Source of the DNA: Paenibacillus sp. RC67
GTDB taxonomy: Bacteria; Bacillota; Bacilli; Paenibacillales; NBRC-103111
Direction of reading: 5' to 3'
Assembly: GCF_030020805.1 (NCBI RefSeq)
Contig: NZ_CP125098.1
Coordinates: 1,964,001-2,028,000 of the forward strand
DNA: 64,000 nucleotides
Positions 1 to 8,123 of this stretch are shown one piece after another. Below the pieces are notes generated by a model. It saw only the letters and a program-made list of their open reading frames with translations, did not search any database and had not been told where the DNA came from. How positions within the stretch are numbered: the stretch's first letter is position 1; each line of letters opens with the position of its first letter. Both the position numbers and the translations under genes were made by a program.

Positions 1-9
1 GAGTTCAAT

Positions 10-43
10 GCTCTGCAGCCTTAAGGCTGTGGAGTATTTTTTT
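10..43 (+). terminator. Rho-independent terminator of a gene left of the window
   Basis: CTCTGCAGCC and GGCTGTGGAG pair across a TTAA loop, with G-U pairs, and a run of seven T follows shortly after. The gene it ends lies outside the window. Positions 44-251 hold no convincing gene. They contain an imperfect inverted repeat near 163-185, but I could not assign a promoter. Confidence 0.7.
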
Positions 44-251
44 ATTGTTAAATCTTTGAAAGAATAAGTCATCAGAAGAGTATAAACGTGAGATAATCTG
101 ACAAATACTATAAAGTTACATTAGCTGCCAATAATCTACATGAGATGAAGCGATTGTTGGACATCCTAGTCTTAGGTCCAGTGAATTCCCAGCCTGCGGA
201 CTATTGAGAAGAAAAACCATTATCTGTAATCTATAGATAATAGGTGACGAG

Positions 252-872
252 ATGAAGACGCAGGGAGATGCTCATGAAATGATAAATATTAGCACATTGG
301 TGCAGGAGAAATTCCTGTTTCTTAATAAATTTATACAATCCCCTAAGGAAGTCGGCAGTATTACCCCCAGCTCCAAATATTTGGCTAGGGCGATGACGCG
401 AAGTGTTCCTTGGCATGGAATACAAGCTGCCGCTGAATTGGGAGCGGGTACAGGAGCGATAACCGAATATATTAAGAATGCAGCGGAGGAGCCTACTAGA
501 ATCCTTCTATTTGAAAAAGATCCGGTATTAAGAAGCCAATTATCGGAGAAATACACCGGAATGGCTTGTTACTCCGACGCTTGCCAAATTCGAAAAGCGA
601 TGAGCGCGGAAGGAATCGGTCATTTGGACCTTATATTGAGCGGACTTCCTTTCTTTAATTTTCCTCAGCCGATCCGCGATGCTATCATGAATGAAATTTT
701 ACTATCTTTGAAGCCTGGCGGGTGGTTTGTGGCATTCCAGTATTCCTTGCAAATGAAGCAGCAGCTTAGCCATTATTTCGATATTGAAGCCATTCAATTC
801 GTCCCCTTTAACCTTCCGCCGGCTTTTGTATATATTTGCCGCAAGAGAGGTGATGGGGAAGATGAGCTATGA
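252..872 (+). CDS. PmtA-like class I SAM-dependent methyltransferase
   Basis: This 206-residue protein has a Rossmann SAM-binding motif (AELGAGTGAITEYI, about residues 62-75). It also has the segment LILSGLPFFNFP near residues 127-138, in the place where phospholipid N-methyltransferases and rRNA dimethylases carry their motif IV. The opening region (FLNKFIQSPKEVGSITPSS) is also typical of PmtA-like proteins, which methylate phosphatidylethanolamine. The substrate cannot be read from sequence, so lipid methylation is an inference. The start is uncertain: ATG 252 has a weak ribosome site, while ATG 279 has a GGGAG about 10 bases upstream. The stop overlaps the next gene by 20 bases, so the two are translationally coupled, and the partner is a membrane protein. 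Confidence 0.75.
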   Translation: MKTQGDAHEMINISTLVQEKFLFLNKFIQSPKEVGSITPSSKYLARAMTRSVPWHGIQAAAELGAGTGAITEYIKNAAEEPTRILLFEKDPVLRSQLSEKYTGMACYSDACQIRKAMSAEGIGHLDLILSGLPFFNFPQPIRDAIMNEILLSLKPGGWFVAFQYSLQMKQQLSHYFDIEAIQFVPFNLPPAFVYICRKRGDGEDEL

Positions 873-1476
873 TACGTTAGTAAGTATGATTGGTGACTAT
901 GGCTATGCGGCTTTATTTTTTGCCCTGTGGCTTGGGATTGTTGGAATGCCTATTCCTGATGAGGTCATTGTGATGACCGGTGGAGCGGCAACCGCGAACG
1001 GATTGCTGCACGAGATCCCGGCGTTCGCATTGACGTATCTGGGCGTTATTTCTGGATTATCCCTCGGCTATTTCTTGGGCAGATTCATGGGAACGCGAGT
1101 CATAGAGAAATGGAAGCGGAAGAAGAAGATGGAGAAGTACTTGCTGATGTCCGAGAAGCTGGTAGAGAAATACGGTCAATATGCCCTCGTAGTAAGCTAC
1201 TTCTTCCCGGTTGTAAGGCACGTTACGCCATATATTGTTGGTATTAATAAAATGAGCTTTCGTAAGTATGCGCTCCTTTCCTACTCTACAGGCTTTGTGT
1301 GGACGTTGATATTTTTCACGGCAGGTCGTATGACGGGGGATCATGTTGAGCAAGTAGGCTTGTTGATTCATAGCTACGGGCTCAAGCTGTTATGGGTTCC
1401 GTTTGCAGTGGCCGGGATTTGGGTTTTGTATAAAATGGCCCGGGGCAAGCACTCCAATCTGAATTCCGGGAACTAG
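853..1476 (+). CDS. DedA family integral membrane protein
   Basis: About 207 residues with several hydrophobic segments. It carries the DedA/SNARE-associated signatures GMPIPDEVIVMTGG near the N-terminus and the conserved FFPVVRHVTPYIVGI (about residues 116-130), with the family's arginine and prolines. DedA proteins act at the cytoplasmic membrane and include undecaprenyl-phosphate and phosphatidylethanolamine flippases; the specific substrate is unknown. I chose ATG 853 because AGAGGTG lies directly upstream. A longer frame to 784 would run deep into the methyltransferase gene. The overlap with that gene suggests a two-gene operon for membrane lipids, ending at the hairpin at 1514-1557. Confidence 0.85.
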   Translation: MGKMSYDTLVSMIGDYGYAALFFALWLGIVGMPIPDEVIVMTGGAATANGLLHEIPAFALTYLGVISGLSLGYFLGRFMGTRVIEKWKRKKKMEKYLLMSEKLVEKYGQYALVVSYFFPVVRHVTPYIVGINKMSFRKYALLSYSTGFVWTLIFFTAGRMTGDHVEQVGLLIHSYGLKLLWVPFAVAGIWVLYKMARGKHSNLNSGN

Positions 1477-1513
1477 ATTCAAATGTATGAGGATAGTCCA
1501 ATAGCGTTTGGAC

Positions 1514-1557
1514 AAAGGGAGCGAAGTTGCGGATTTGTCGCAGTAGCTCCCTTTTCT
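1514..1557 (+). terminator. Rho-independent terminator after the DedA gene
   Basis: AAAGGGAGC pairs with GCTCCCTTT across about 24 bases, followed by a T-rich tail. Confidence 0.75.
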
Positions 1558-1569
1558 TGTAAAAAAAGG

Positions 1570-1598
1570 TTGACATCCCTGATGTTCGGGTATAGTAT
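1570..1598 (+). promoter_or_regulatory. Sigma-A type promoter of the amidohydrolase/ABC operon
   Basis: A perfect -35 TTGACA (1570-1575) is followed after 17 bases by TAGTAT (1593-1598), which matches the -10 consensus at four of six positions. It faces the operon starting at 1737 and leaves an untranslated leader of roughly 130 bases. Confidence 0.6.
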
Positions 1599-1612
1599 AC
1601 AAATAACAATTA

Positions 1613-1635
1613 ATACCAACTAAGTATATAGGAAT
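1613..1635 (+). promoter_or_regulatory. Operator-like box, possibly for an Rrf2/CymR-type repressor
   Basis: The sequence ATACCAACTAAGTATA-TAGGAAT sits 15 bases downstream of the -10 element, a repressor position. Its ATACC...GGAAT layout resembles the boxes I recall for the sulfur-metabolism repressor CymR. The match is from memory and by eye. If right, the operon would respond to cysteine or sulfur status. Confidence 0.3.
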
Positions 1636-1662
1636 AATTATTATATCATTCGCCGGTCGGCC

Positions 1663-1713
1663 GGAGATGAGGTGCTCTTCCAATAATGGGAGGGTCACAG
1701 CATCTCCTTTTTT
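1663..1713 (+). terminator. Leader terminator ahead of the amidohydrolase gene
   Basis: GGAGATG (1663-1669) pairs with CATCTCC (1701-1707). CTCTTCC and GGGAGGG form an inner stem with wobble pairs, and six T follow. It lies between the promoter and the first gene, so it can act as an attenuator. I recognise no known riboswitch aptamer or T-box in the short leader upstream. Confidence 0.6.
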
Positions 1714-1736
1714 ATTTGCGCAAAGGAGGAAGGAGC

Positions 1737-2648
1737 ATGTTCAACAACGGTTTCAAGGTGTTTGACATTCACGCGCATCTGCCTTATCCGCTTCCGTTTC
1801 TTAAGCGAAACGAGTTCATCGATGAGCATAATGCAAAACGGTCTGAGCGGATGCGCCTGGCGTGGGATTTTCCCCGCAAGGATCAGGAGAAGCAGGAGGA
1901 TACTGAAAAGCCAGTGATCGAACGCTGGAAGGATGAGCTGAAGCGGTATGGTATCGGAGGCATCAACTTTTTGACGGCCTGGAACAACGATAATCTAGCG
2001 GAACAGATTCGAGTTAGTCCCGAACAATTTACAGGCTTCGCACATCATTCCATCGAGCAGCCGGATGCCGCTGAGGAGCTTAAGAGAGCCGTCGATGTGC
2101 TTGGGCTCAAAGGCTATAAGCTGTTTGGCCCGCTGGTACAAATCGCGTTTGATGCGCCTTCGCTTGCTCCGGTATGGGCTTTCGCTGCAGAGAGAAGGCT
2201 GCCTGTGCTCATTCATTTCGGTATATTGGGCCATACAGGCGGGATTGTGCAGCATCAGAATATCAGTCCGTTATCGATCTTTAATGTAGCTCGAGAATAT
2301 CCGGACATTCCATTCATCATACCGCATTTCGGAGCGGGCTATTTTCAGGAGCTGCTCCATCTATGCTGGAGCTGCCCCAACATTTATATCGATACATCGG
2401 GTTCTAACCAGTGGATGCGGTGGACACCTTACGAGCTGACATTGGAGTCATTGTTCCGCAAAGCCTATGAGCTGATCGGTCCGGAACGAATCATCTACGG
2501 ATCGGATTCGAGCGGCTTTCCTCGAGGCTATGTGTACCGTTATTTGCAAGATCAAGTGAGAGTTTGCCGGGAATTAAGGTGGACCGAAGCCGAGATTGAG
2601 AATGTGTTCGGCAACAATGCGAGGCGTTTGCTGAACTTCCAGTTATAA
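1737..2648 (+). CDS. Amidohydrolase 2 family metal-dependent hydrolase
   Basis: A 303-residue TIM-barrel hydrolase of the Amidohydrolase_2 type. It opens with FDIHAHLP, the first-strand HxH metal motif. Later come LIHFG (strand histidine), IIPHFGAGYF, IYIDTSGSN and IIYGSDSSGFPRG, which gives the conserved aspartate. Family members hydrolyse or decarboxylate small ring compounds in the cytoplasm; the substrate here is not identifiable. ATG 1737 follows an AAAGGAGG ribosome site, and the longer frame to 1686 would start inside the leader terminator. It heads an operon with a solute-binding protein and two permeases, so it may act on the imported compound. Confidence 0.8.
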   Translation: MFNNGFKVFDIHAHLPYPLPFLKRNEFIDEHNAKRSERMRLAWDFPRKDQEKQEDTEKPVIERWKDELKRYGIGGINFLTAWNNDNLAEQIRVSPEQFTGFAHHSIEQPDAAEELKRAVDVLGLKGYKLFGPLVQIAFDAPSLAPVWAFAAERRLPVLIHFGILGHTGGIVQHQNISPLSIFNVAREYPDIPFIIPHFGAGYFQELLHLCWSCPNIYIDTSGSNQWMRWTPYELTLESLFRKAYELIGPERIIYGSDSSGFPRGYVYRYLQDQVRVCRELRWTEAEIENVFGNNARRLLNFQL

Positions 2649-2677
2649 CTACACCAGACAAGGAGAGGAATGGGATT

Positions 2678-4063
2678 ATGAAAAGAAAAAGGAATAGCTA
2701 TTCTGCGTACCGCATGAGAGCCGCCCTGCTGCTGTCGGGCTTACTTATTACTCTGTCGGGCTGCTCGGGGGGAGCCGCCCATTCGTCTTCCGACACTCCA
2801 GCCGCTGCAAAAGGCAATGATGCTTCCAAATCCTCAGCAGATTCAGCGGCAGGCAAGGACGAGAAAGTGACCATCGAATATTGGCAGTATCAATATCCCG
2901 CCAAGGTCGATTTAATCAGCTCGTTGATCGAAGATTTTCAGAAGAAGCATCCTAATATTACTGTAAAGCAGACCAACTTTCCCTATGATCAGTATAACGA
3001 GAAGGTCGCAGCGCTTGTTCCAGCGGGTAAAGGACCCGATGTAATCAACCTGTACTACGGCTGGCTGCCCAAATATGTTTCTTCAGGCTATTTGCAGCCT
3101 CTGCCTGACAGCGCATTTTCCGAGGCTACCATTAAGCAGGAGTTCTTCCCCTTTGTTGACACCGCCAAGCTGAACGGCAAATATTATGCTATTCCTACGG
3201 CTGTTCGAACGCTGGCGCTTTTTTATAACAAGGATTTGTATGTCAAAGCGGGACTCGACCCGGCCAAACCACCAGCCACTTGGGATGAGCTGGTTGCTTA
3301 TGCCAAGAAGCTGACTCAAAAGGATAAAAATGATCAATACATCATTGAAGGGCTGGCTTGGCAGCCGAACGCCCAGCTCCACCATTGGTATCGCGATGCG
3401 CTGGTATACCAGGCGGGAGGCAAAGATATTAGCGACGATAGGCGCAAAATTTTGTGGAATCAATCTCCAGCAGGCCTTGAGGCTTTCAAGTATTTAATAG
3501 ACTTGTCCCTTGTACATAAAGTGGGTACGAACAATTTTTACAATGATGACATTACGGCTTTTAAAGGCGGTTACGCTGCCATGAATATTGATGGGTCGTT
3601 CCAGCTCGGAGGCTTGAAGAAGGATGTGCCTGACTTAAACTACGCCATCGCACCGCTGCCGGCTTATAAGGAGAAGGCGACGCAGGTATCCTTTTGGGCG
3701 AATGCTATTACAAAAAACGTGCAGGGTAAGAAGCTTGAGGCTGCAGCCGAGTTCCTGAAATATTTGACGAGCAAGGAAGTACAGGAGCAATGGGTAGAGA
3801 AGGTCGGGGAGCTTCCTGCGAAGAAGGAAGTTGCGCTGCAGGATAAATATGCAAAGGACGAGAAGCTGGGTCCGTTCATCCAGCAGTTGGGTGTTGCACA
3901 TGCCCATTTCTTCGTCGATGAGAAGTTGGAGCGGGATTATTTTACAGAGGCTGTTGATCAGGTAGTGCTGAACAAGGTTCCTTATGAGAAAGCGTTCGAG
4001 GAGCTTGTATCTAAGACCCAGAAGCTGTACGACGAATATTGGGCGAAGCAGGATAAGAAGTAA
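2678..4063 (+). CDS. CUT1 family extracellular solute-binding lipoprotein
   Basis: A 461-residue family 1 solute-binding protein. The N-terminus has a lipoprotein signal ending in the lipobox LSGC (cysteine near residue 29), then a Ser/Ala-rich linker. The mature part begins KVTIEYWQYQYP, a typical first strand, and has the fold's usual AIPTAVRTLALFYNKDLY and PATWDELVAYAKKL segments. It should be anchored on the outer face of the membrane and deliver a sugar or related solute to the permeases that follow. An AGGAGAGG site precedes the start. The ligand is unknown; the co-transcribed amidohydrolase suggests something other than a plain sugar. Confidence 0.9.
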   Translation: MKRKRNSYSAYRMRAALLLSGLLITLSGCSGGAAHSSSDTPAAAKGNDASKSSADSAAGKDEKVTIEYWQYQYPAKVDLISSLIEDFQKKHPNITVKQTNFPYDQYNEKVAALVPAGKGPDVINLYYGWLPKYVSSGYLQPLPDSAFSEATIKQEFFPFVDTAKLNGKYYAIPTAVRTLALFYNKDLYVKAGLDPAKPPATWDELVAYAKKLTQKDKNDQYIIEGLAWQPNAQLHHWYRDALVYQAGGKDISDDRRKILWNQSPAGLEAFKYLIDLSLVHKVGTNNFYNDDITAFKGGYAAMNIDGSFQLGGLKKDVPDLNYAIAPLPAYKEKATQVSFWANAITKNVQGKKLEAAAEFLKYLTSKEVQEQWVEKVGELPAKKEVALQDKYAKDEKLGPFIQQLGVAHAHFFVDEKLERDYFTEAVDQVVLNKVPYEKAFEELVSKTQKLYDEYWAKQDKK

Positions 4064-4086
4064 GCTGAACCGCAGGGGGAGTGAAG

Positions 4087-5016
4087 ATGGAACAAGTGGA
4101 TAAACTCTCTATCCGTAAAAGACATCTCTTTTTCAAAAGAGGACTTAGCTATAAAAAGCAGCGGGTTCTGTTTATTTACAGCTGCCTGCTGCTGCCCCTT
4201 CTGTTTTTTACAGTCGTTCGCATACTTCCGATTGCTTATTCCTTCAATATTGGGTTTCGAGAGTGGGATCTGCTGTCTAATGAAAAGCCTTTTGTAGGTA
4301 TAGACAACTACATAGCACTGCTGCATGACACCAAGTTTATTGCTTCTCTTCGCAATACGTTGGTATACGTACTGATTGGAGTCCCGGGTCAGCTGATTAC
4401 TGGTCTTGTGGTAGCGCTGCTTCTTCATCGATTGAACAAAGCCAGAGGCTTGTTCCGTACGCTGTACTTTATACCGCACATTACCAGCGTAGTCGCTGTA
4501 AGCTGGATATTTCGCTGGATGCTAATGAAGAATGGCGTTATCAATGCAGTGCTGATCAAGCTGGGCTTAGCTCCGCAGTTGTTTCTTGGCTCTCCATCGC
4601 AAGCGATCTATTTGGTTATAGCAACCATGATTTGGCAGGGGATTGGATTTCAGATGATCATTTTTCTCAGTGGGCTAGAGCATATTCCAACGTTATACTA
4701 CGATGCTGCCGCAATGGACGGTGCAAATCGGTGGCAAAAGCTCCGTTACATTACGCTGCCTTTGCTCAATCCCGTTCTCGTATTCTCCGTTATCATTGGG
4801 AGCATTAGCTACCTGCAATCATTCACTCAGGTACTGAATATGACGCTTGGCGGGCCGCTCAATTCGACTCTATCGATGGTTCTATATATTTATGATCTGG
4901 CCTTTAAGCATTTCAAGATGGGAGAGGCAGCCGCTGCAACGGTGGTGCTTTTCATTATCATTTTGTTGCTGTCGATTCTTCAGCTGAAGGTATTGAACAA
5001 AAAAACGGACTATTAG
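4087..5016 (+). CDS. ABC transporter permease, MalF-like
   Basis: A 309-residue inner-membrane permease with about six membrane segments. The ATPase-docking EAA loop reads DAAAMDGANRWQKLRYITLP (around residues 206-225). It pairs with the next gene to form the channel for the solute-binding protein upstream. ATG 4087 is preferred over GTG 4081 because GGGGGAG ends just before 4081. No ATPase gene is present in this operon, so a shared MsmX-type ATPase must energise it. Confidence 0.9.
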   Translation: MEQVDKLSIRKRHLFFKRGLSYKKQRVLFIYSCLLLPLLFFTVVRILPIAYSFNIGFREWDLLSNEKPFVGIDNYIALLHDTKFIASLRNTLVYVLIGVPGQLITGLVVALLLHRLNKARGLFRTLYFIPHITSVVAVSWIFRWMLMKNGVINAVLIKLGLAPQLFLGSPSQAIYLVIATMIWQGIGFQMIIFLSGLEHIPTLYYDAAAMDGANRWQKLRYITLPLLNPVLVFSVIIGSISYLQSFTQVLNMTLGGPLNSTLSMVLYIYDLAFKHFKMGEAAAATVVLFIIILLLSILQLKVLNKKTDY

Positions 5017-5035
5017 AAACGTTGAGGTGATATCT

Positions 5036-5890
5036 ATGAGCATATCGGCAGCAGAGGGAAGCAGCAGGCTCCGAAGGCCTTCTATTAGTTCTATTCTTCT
5101 TTATGTTGTACTTGGCTTGGGAGCTGTCGGGATGGTATTTCCTTTCGTGTGGATGGTGGCGACCTCTTTGAAGCTGCCGAAGGACGTATTCTCATTACAG
5201 CTGGTCCCTCCAACAGCTACGCTTGGCAATTATGCTATATTATTCGCGAAATCCCCGTTCGCAGATTGGATATTGAACAGTATCATCGTTGCCTGTATTA
5301 CTACGGTTAGTGTGGCCTTATTCGATACGGTAGCAGGATATATTTTGGCGCGGTTTACATTTCACGGCAAGAAGCTCATTTTTATAGCTATCTTAAGCAC
5401 CATGATGGTGCCGACGGAAATGCTGATCATTCCTTGGTATATGGCCTCCGTTCAATTAGAATGGGTGGACACTTACACAGGCATCTTGTTTCCCGGTTTA
5501 ATGTCTGCGTTCGGCATATTCCTGATGAAGCAGTTCATGGAGCAGGTACCTCAAGAATTGCTGGACGCGGCCAGGGTCGACGGGATGAATGAGTGGAGCA
5601 TTATGCTGCGTATTGCCGTTCCGCTTGTTCGCCCTGCATTAGCCACACTGAGCATACTTACTTTTTTATCCAGCTGGAACGCTTTTATTTGGCCGCTTAT
5701 CGTTACTCAGTCTCCAGAGCATTTGACGATCCCGGTCGGCATTTCTTTCTTCTCCAGCGAACAAAAGGACAGCAGCGGTTGGGCGCTGATTATGACGGGG
5801 GCTACCGTGTCTGTCCTGCCGTTAATCATTGTATTTCTGTTGTTCCAAAAGCACATTATTCGCGGCATTGCGTTAACGGGTTTGAAATAA
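5036..5890 (+). CDS. ABC transporter permease, MalG-like
   Basis: A 284-residue partner permease. Its EAA loop reads DAARVDGMNEWSIMLRIAVP, and the C-terminus ends in the IIRGIALTGLK pattern common to MalG-like proteins. The start ATG 5036 follows GAGGTG; an in-frame GTG nine bases upstream is less likely. It is the last gene of the amidohydrolase/importer operon and is followed by only a weak hairpin at 5893-5913. Confidence 0.9.
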   Translation: MSISAAEGSSRLRRPSISSILLYVVLGLGAVGMVFPFVWMVATSLKLPKDVFSLQLVPPTATLGNYAILFAKSPFADWILNSIIVACITTVSVALFDTVAGYILARFTFHGKKLIFIAILSTMMVPTEMLIIPWYMASVQLEWVDTYTGILFPGLMSAFGIFLMKQFMEQVPQELLDAARVDGMNEWSIMLRIAVPLVRPALATLSILTFLSSWNAFIWPLIVTQSPEHLTIPVGISFFSSEQKDSSGWALIMTGATVSVLPLIIVFLLFQKHIIRGIALTGLK

Positions 5891-5892
5891 AG

Positions 5893-5913
5893 CTCCTATG
5901 CTAGGACATTTTT
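5893..5913 (+). terminator. Weak terminator-like hairpin
   Basis: TCCTA-TGC-TAGGA followed by CATTTTT. The stem is only five base pairs, so read-through is plausible. Between here and 6010 I see nothing further. Confidence 0.35.
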
Positions 5914-6009
5914 CATGAAGTCGAATACTTTCTTTTGTTGGGCATAGTAGTAAAGTCGTGGTACCCTATAAGAGAAATAGGAAAACAAGTACTATTTTGG
6001 CAGGTTGTA

Positions 6010-6018
6010 TGCTACAAT
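6010..6018 (+). promoter_or_regulatory. Extended -10 promoter ahead of the c-di-GMP riboswitch
   Basis: TGC-TACAAT is an extended -10 element about 30 bases before the riboswitch aptamer. No good -35 hexamer lies at the right spacing. Confidence 0.45.
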
Positions 6019-6047
6019 AGTTTTAGTTTAACTACATAATCACCATG

Positions 6048-6150
6048 ACAAATCGATAATGGCAAACTTGCCGAAAGGCAAGGACGCAAAGCCACAGGCC
6101 TAAAGGAGCAATCTAATGGCGGCTGGGTTACCGAAAACGGCGCATAGGTT
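6048..6150 (+). ncRNA. Cyclic-di-GMP-I (GEMM-I) riboswitch aptamer
   Basis: All class I landmarks are present in order: GGCAAACTTGCC-GAAA-GGCAAGG (6061-6083), ACGCAAAGCC (6084-6093), ACAGGCCTAAAGG (6094-6106), then TAATGGCGGCTGGGTTACCG (6114-6133). The GAAA tetraloop, its receptor side and the GGGTTACCG end match the known consensus. A strong terminator at 6169-6196 and a CheX-like gene at 6237 follow, so the switch most likely controls transcription of that gene. TGGGT near 6124-6128 could pair with GCCCA in the terminator, which would make this an OFF switch, but that pairing is only a suggestion. Confidence 0.93.
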
Positions 6151-6168
6151 CTAAGTTTTGTAAAACAA

Positions 6169-6196
6169 GACTGCCCAATTTCGGGCAGTTTTTTCT
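6169..6196 (+). terminator. Riboswitch expression-platform terminator
   Basis: ACTGCCC-AATTTC-GGGCAGT followed by TTTTTC. It sits between the c-di-GMP aptamer and the CheX-like gene, where a transcription-controlling expression platform belongs. Confidence 0.85.
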
Positions 6197-6236
6197 ATTT
6201 TATTTCAAATTTCCATTCGCAAAGGGGCTGTATCAT

Positions 6237-6686
6237 GTGCAAGCAAACTTCGTGAACCCGTTCTTAACTTCATCCCTTCATGTCATTGAAACGTTGATCC
6301 AAATTAAACCGGTTGTAGGGCAGCTAAGTAAGAGAACGATTCATTACACGGAGGATTATATCTGGCTTAAAATCGGCATATTGGGTCAACTGCAAAAAGA
6401 TATTATTTTCGGATTTCCCGAAACCGTAGCTTTAAGAATGGTATCTGGCATGATGGGAGGATTTACCGTAACGCATTTTGATGAGCTTTGCCAGAGCGCA
6501 GTTGGGGAATTAGGAAATATGATCAGCGGTAACGCCAGCACGATGCTGTATCAGCAGGGGATTGAAGTGGATATTACGCCGCCTAGTCTCGTGAATGGGA
6601 CGGCTCATCATTGGGGAGGCGAAGTGTTCAGCATTCCGCTTAGCTTAGAGACGATCGGTGAGTTTAATATTTATATTTCAGCTTAA
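6237..6686 (+). CDS. CheX-like chemotaxis phosphatase domain protein
   Basis: A 149-residue protein made of a single CheC/CheX-type domain. The catalytic-style motif AVGELGNMISGNA is intact, with Glu91 and Asn94 in the ExxN arrangement used by CheX/CheC to remove phosphate from CheY. The domain ends FSIPLSLETIGEFNIYISA, as CheX proteins do. The start is GTG 6237 behind AAAGGGG; the ATG two bases earlier is in another frame. It sits directly behind a c-di-GMP riboswitch, so its level should follow c-di-GMP, linking that signal to a phospho-relay or motility. No other chemotaxis gene is in the window, so its response-regulator partner is unknown. Confidence 0.85.
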   Translation: MQANFVNPFLTSSLHVIETLIQIKPVVGQLSKRTIHYTEDYIWLKIGILGQLQKDIIFGFPETVALRMVSGMMGGFTVTHFDELCQSAVGELGNMISGNASTMLYQQGIEVDITPPSLVNGTAHHWGGEVFSIPLSLETIGEFNIYISA

Positions 6687-6808
6687 ATAGGTAACTATCC
6701 TATGAGACAAAATGTATATAAAATCCTGTAGTTTAAAGCATTGGACTTCAGTTGTCTTTATGTTATGTTATATAATATCACATTTCTCTATATAGGCGGG
6801 TTTTCTTT

Positions 6809-7918
6809 ATGGATGCAGAGCCTTTGTTAAAGCATTTACGGGATAAGAAGCCACAGGTTATCGAACAGTGGCTGGAGCTAATGTCAGAGCAGATATCGCG
6901 CGGCTATAATCTATCCAATATGAAGTATAGAGGCGACATTTATTTTGATTATCTTACCGATCTTCATATTCCGACCGACCGGCATCCGATTCAACAATCC
7001 GTTGCCCAATGGTGTGAAAGGTTTGAAGAATTGGGGCTTCAAATTATTGATATCATTCAATGCTCGCATTTATGGCGCCGCTCGTTACTGGAAGTTTGCG
7101 GGGATTCGCTGCCTATTAATCTTTATCAGAACATTTGCTTACGAATTGATGATTTTGAGGCGACCTTGTGCGAGAACTACTGGCAAATCACAGTAGCTTC
7201 CATCAAAGAAAAAGATATGGCGATCCATGAACTGCATGATGACCGAATGAACTTGATCGGCAAAATGGCTGCCAGTATGGCGCATGAGATTCGTAACCCC
7301 TTAACTTCCATTAAAGGGTTTATTAAGCTGCTGCGTTCGAATATCCGGACATTGCCGGTTGAGAAAGCGGATGCATATTTGGAGTTCATAGAGAATGAAT
7401 GCAACAATATGCATATGCAGGTAACAGGCTTTTTAAGCTTTTCCAAAAGACCTATGGTTGAAGAAGAAATGGCACCGATATCCGTAAAGCAGATGCTGGA
7501 TTACAATCTGTCTTTGCTGCGTCCTCGCCTAATCAATGAGAACGTCAATTTAAGCGTTAAAATTGCTGATGATATGACGCTCCGCGTCCAAAAGCTAGCC
7601 ATTCAGCAAGTACTGAACAATTTGATAAACAATGGAATCGATGCTTTGGCCGATACGAAATATGATAAAAAAATGATGATTTCTGCTTTTGAGGATCATC
7701 AAAAGGCTTATATTCATATTACTAATAATGGACCGGAGATTCCGGCGAACCTCGCCAAGTCATTGTTCGCGCCTTTTGTTACCAATAAAACAAACGGCAC
7801 GGGTCTAGGACTTACCATTTGCAAGCAAATCATGTCCAAAAACGATGGGGATATTTCGTTTTCCAGTTCAGCTAAAGAAACGGTGTTTAAGCTATCTTTT
7901 CCAAAATCAGCATCGTAA
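6809..7918 (+). CDS. Soluble sensor histidine kinase (sporulation-kinase type)
   Basis: A 369-residue kinase with no membrane segment. Residues 1 to about 135 form an all-helical sensor region resembling RsbR-type or KinB-adjacent input domains. The dimerisation/phosphoacceptor box MAHEIRNPLTSIKGFIKLL has His159. The ATP-binding domain carries NNLINNGIDAL (N box) and TNGTGLGLTICKQIM (G2 box). The HEIRNPLTSIKGF form is common in Bacillus Kin phosphorelay kinases, so a role in a sporulation or stress relay is plausible. No response regulator is adjacent. A TATAAT at 6771-6776 precedes it, without a well-spaced -35. Confidence 0.85.
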   Translation: MDAEPLLKHLRDKKPQVIEQWLELMSEQISRGYNLSNMKYRGDIYFDYLTDLHIPTDRHPIQQSVAQWCERFEELGLQIIDIIQCSHLWRRSLLEVCGDSLPINLYQNICLRIDDFEATLCENYWQITVASIKEKDMAIHELHDDRMNLIGKMAASMAHEIRNPLTSIKGFIKLLRSNIRTLPVEKADAYLEFIENECNNMHMQVTGFLSFSKRPMVEEEMAPISVKQMLDYNLSLLRPRLINENVNLSVKIADDMTLRVQKLAIQQVLNNLINNGIDALADTKYDKKMMISAFEDHQKAYIHITNNGPEIPANLAKSLFAPFVTNKTNGTGLGLTICKQIMSKNDGDISFSSSAKETVFKLSFPKSAS

Positions 7919-7941
7919 AATAAATGAATATGAAATCAACG

Positions 7942-7974
7942 AACTGCAGGCGCTCGCGCTTGCAGTTTTTTTTT
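7942..7974 (+). terminator. Rho-independent terminator after the histidine kinase
   Basis: AACTGCAGGCGC-TCG-CGCTTGCAGTT followed by a run of T. The 397-base gap to the RND gene (7919-8315) holds this terminator, repeat copy A and a hairpin at 8281-8299, and no gene. Confidence 0.85.
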
Positions 7975-8123
7975 GTATTATTGCTGGAATGCTTTCAACA
8001 ACTTACCAGGAGCTAAAACGGGGCTGCAGCTCTTTTGTTCATGCTCCGTTCATATTCGTATTGTACTTTATATCGAAGTAAATCATATTGCGTTCTGATA
8101 CTCTTGCTTGGCGCTACAAGTCG

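Noticed and set aside
1663..1713. A fluoride riboswitch, T-box or leader peptide ahead of the amidohydrolase gene
   Set aside because: GGAGATG recalls the fluoride class, but the required pseudoknot and downstream landmarks are absent, and there is no T-box GGUGG motif. The short frame at 1667 has no ribosome site at proper spacing.
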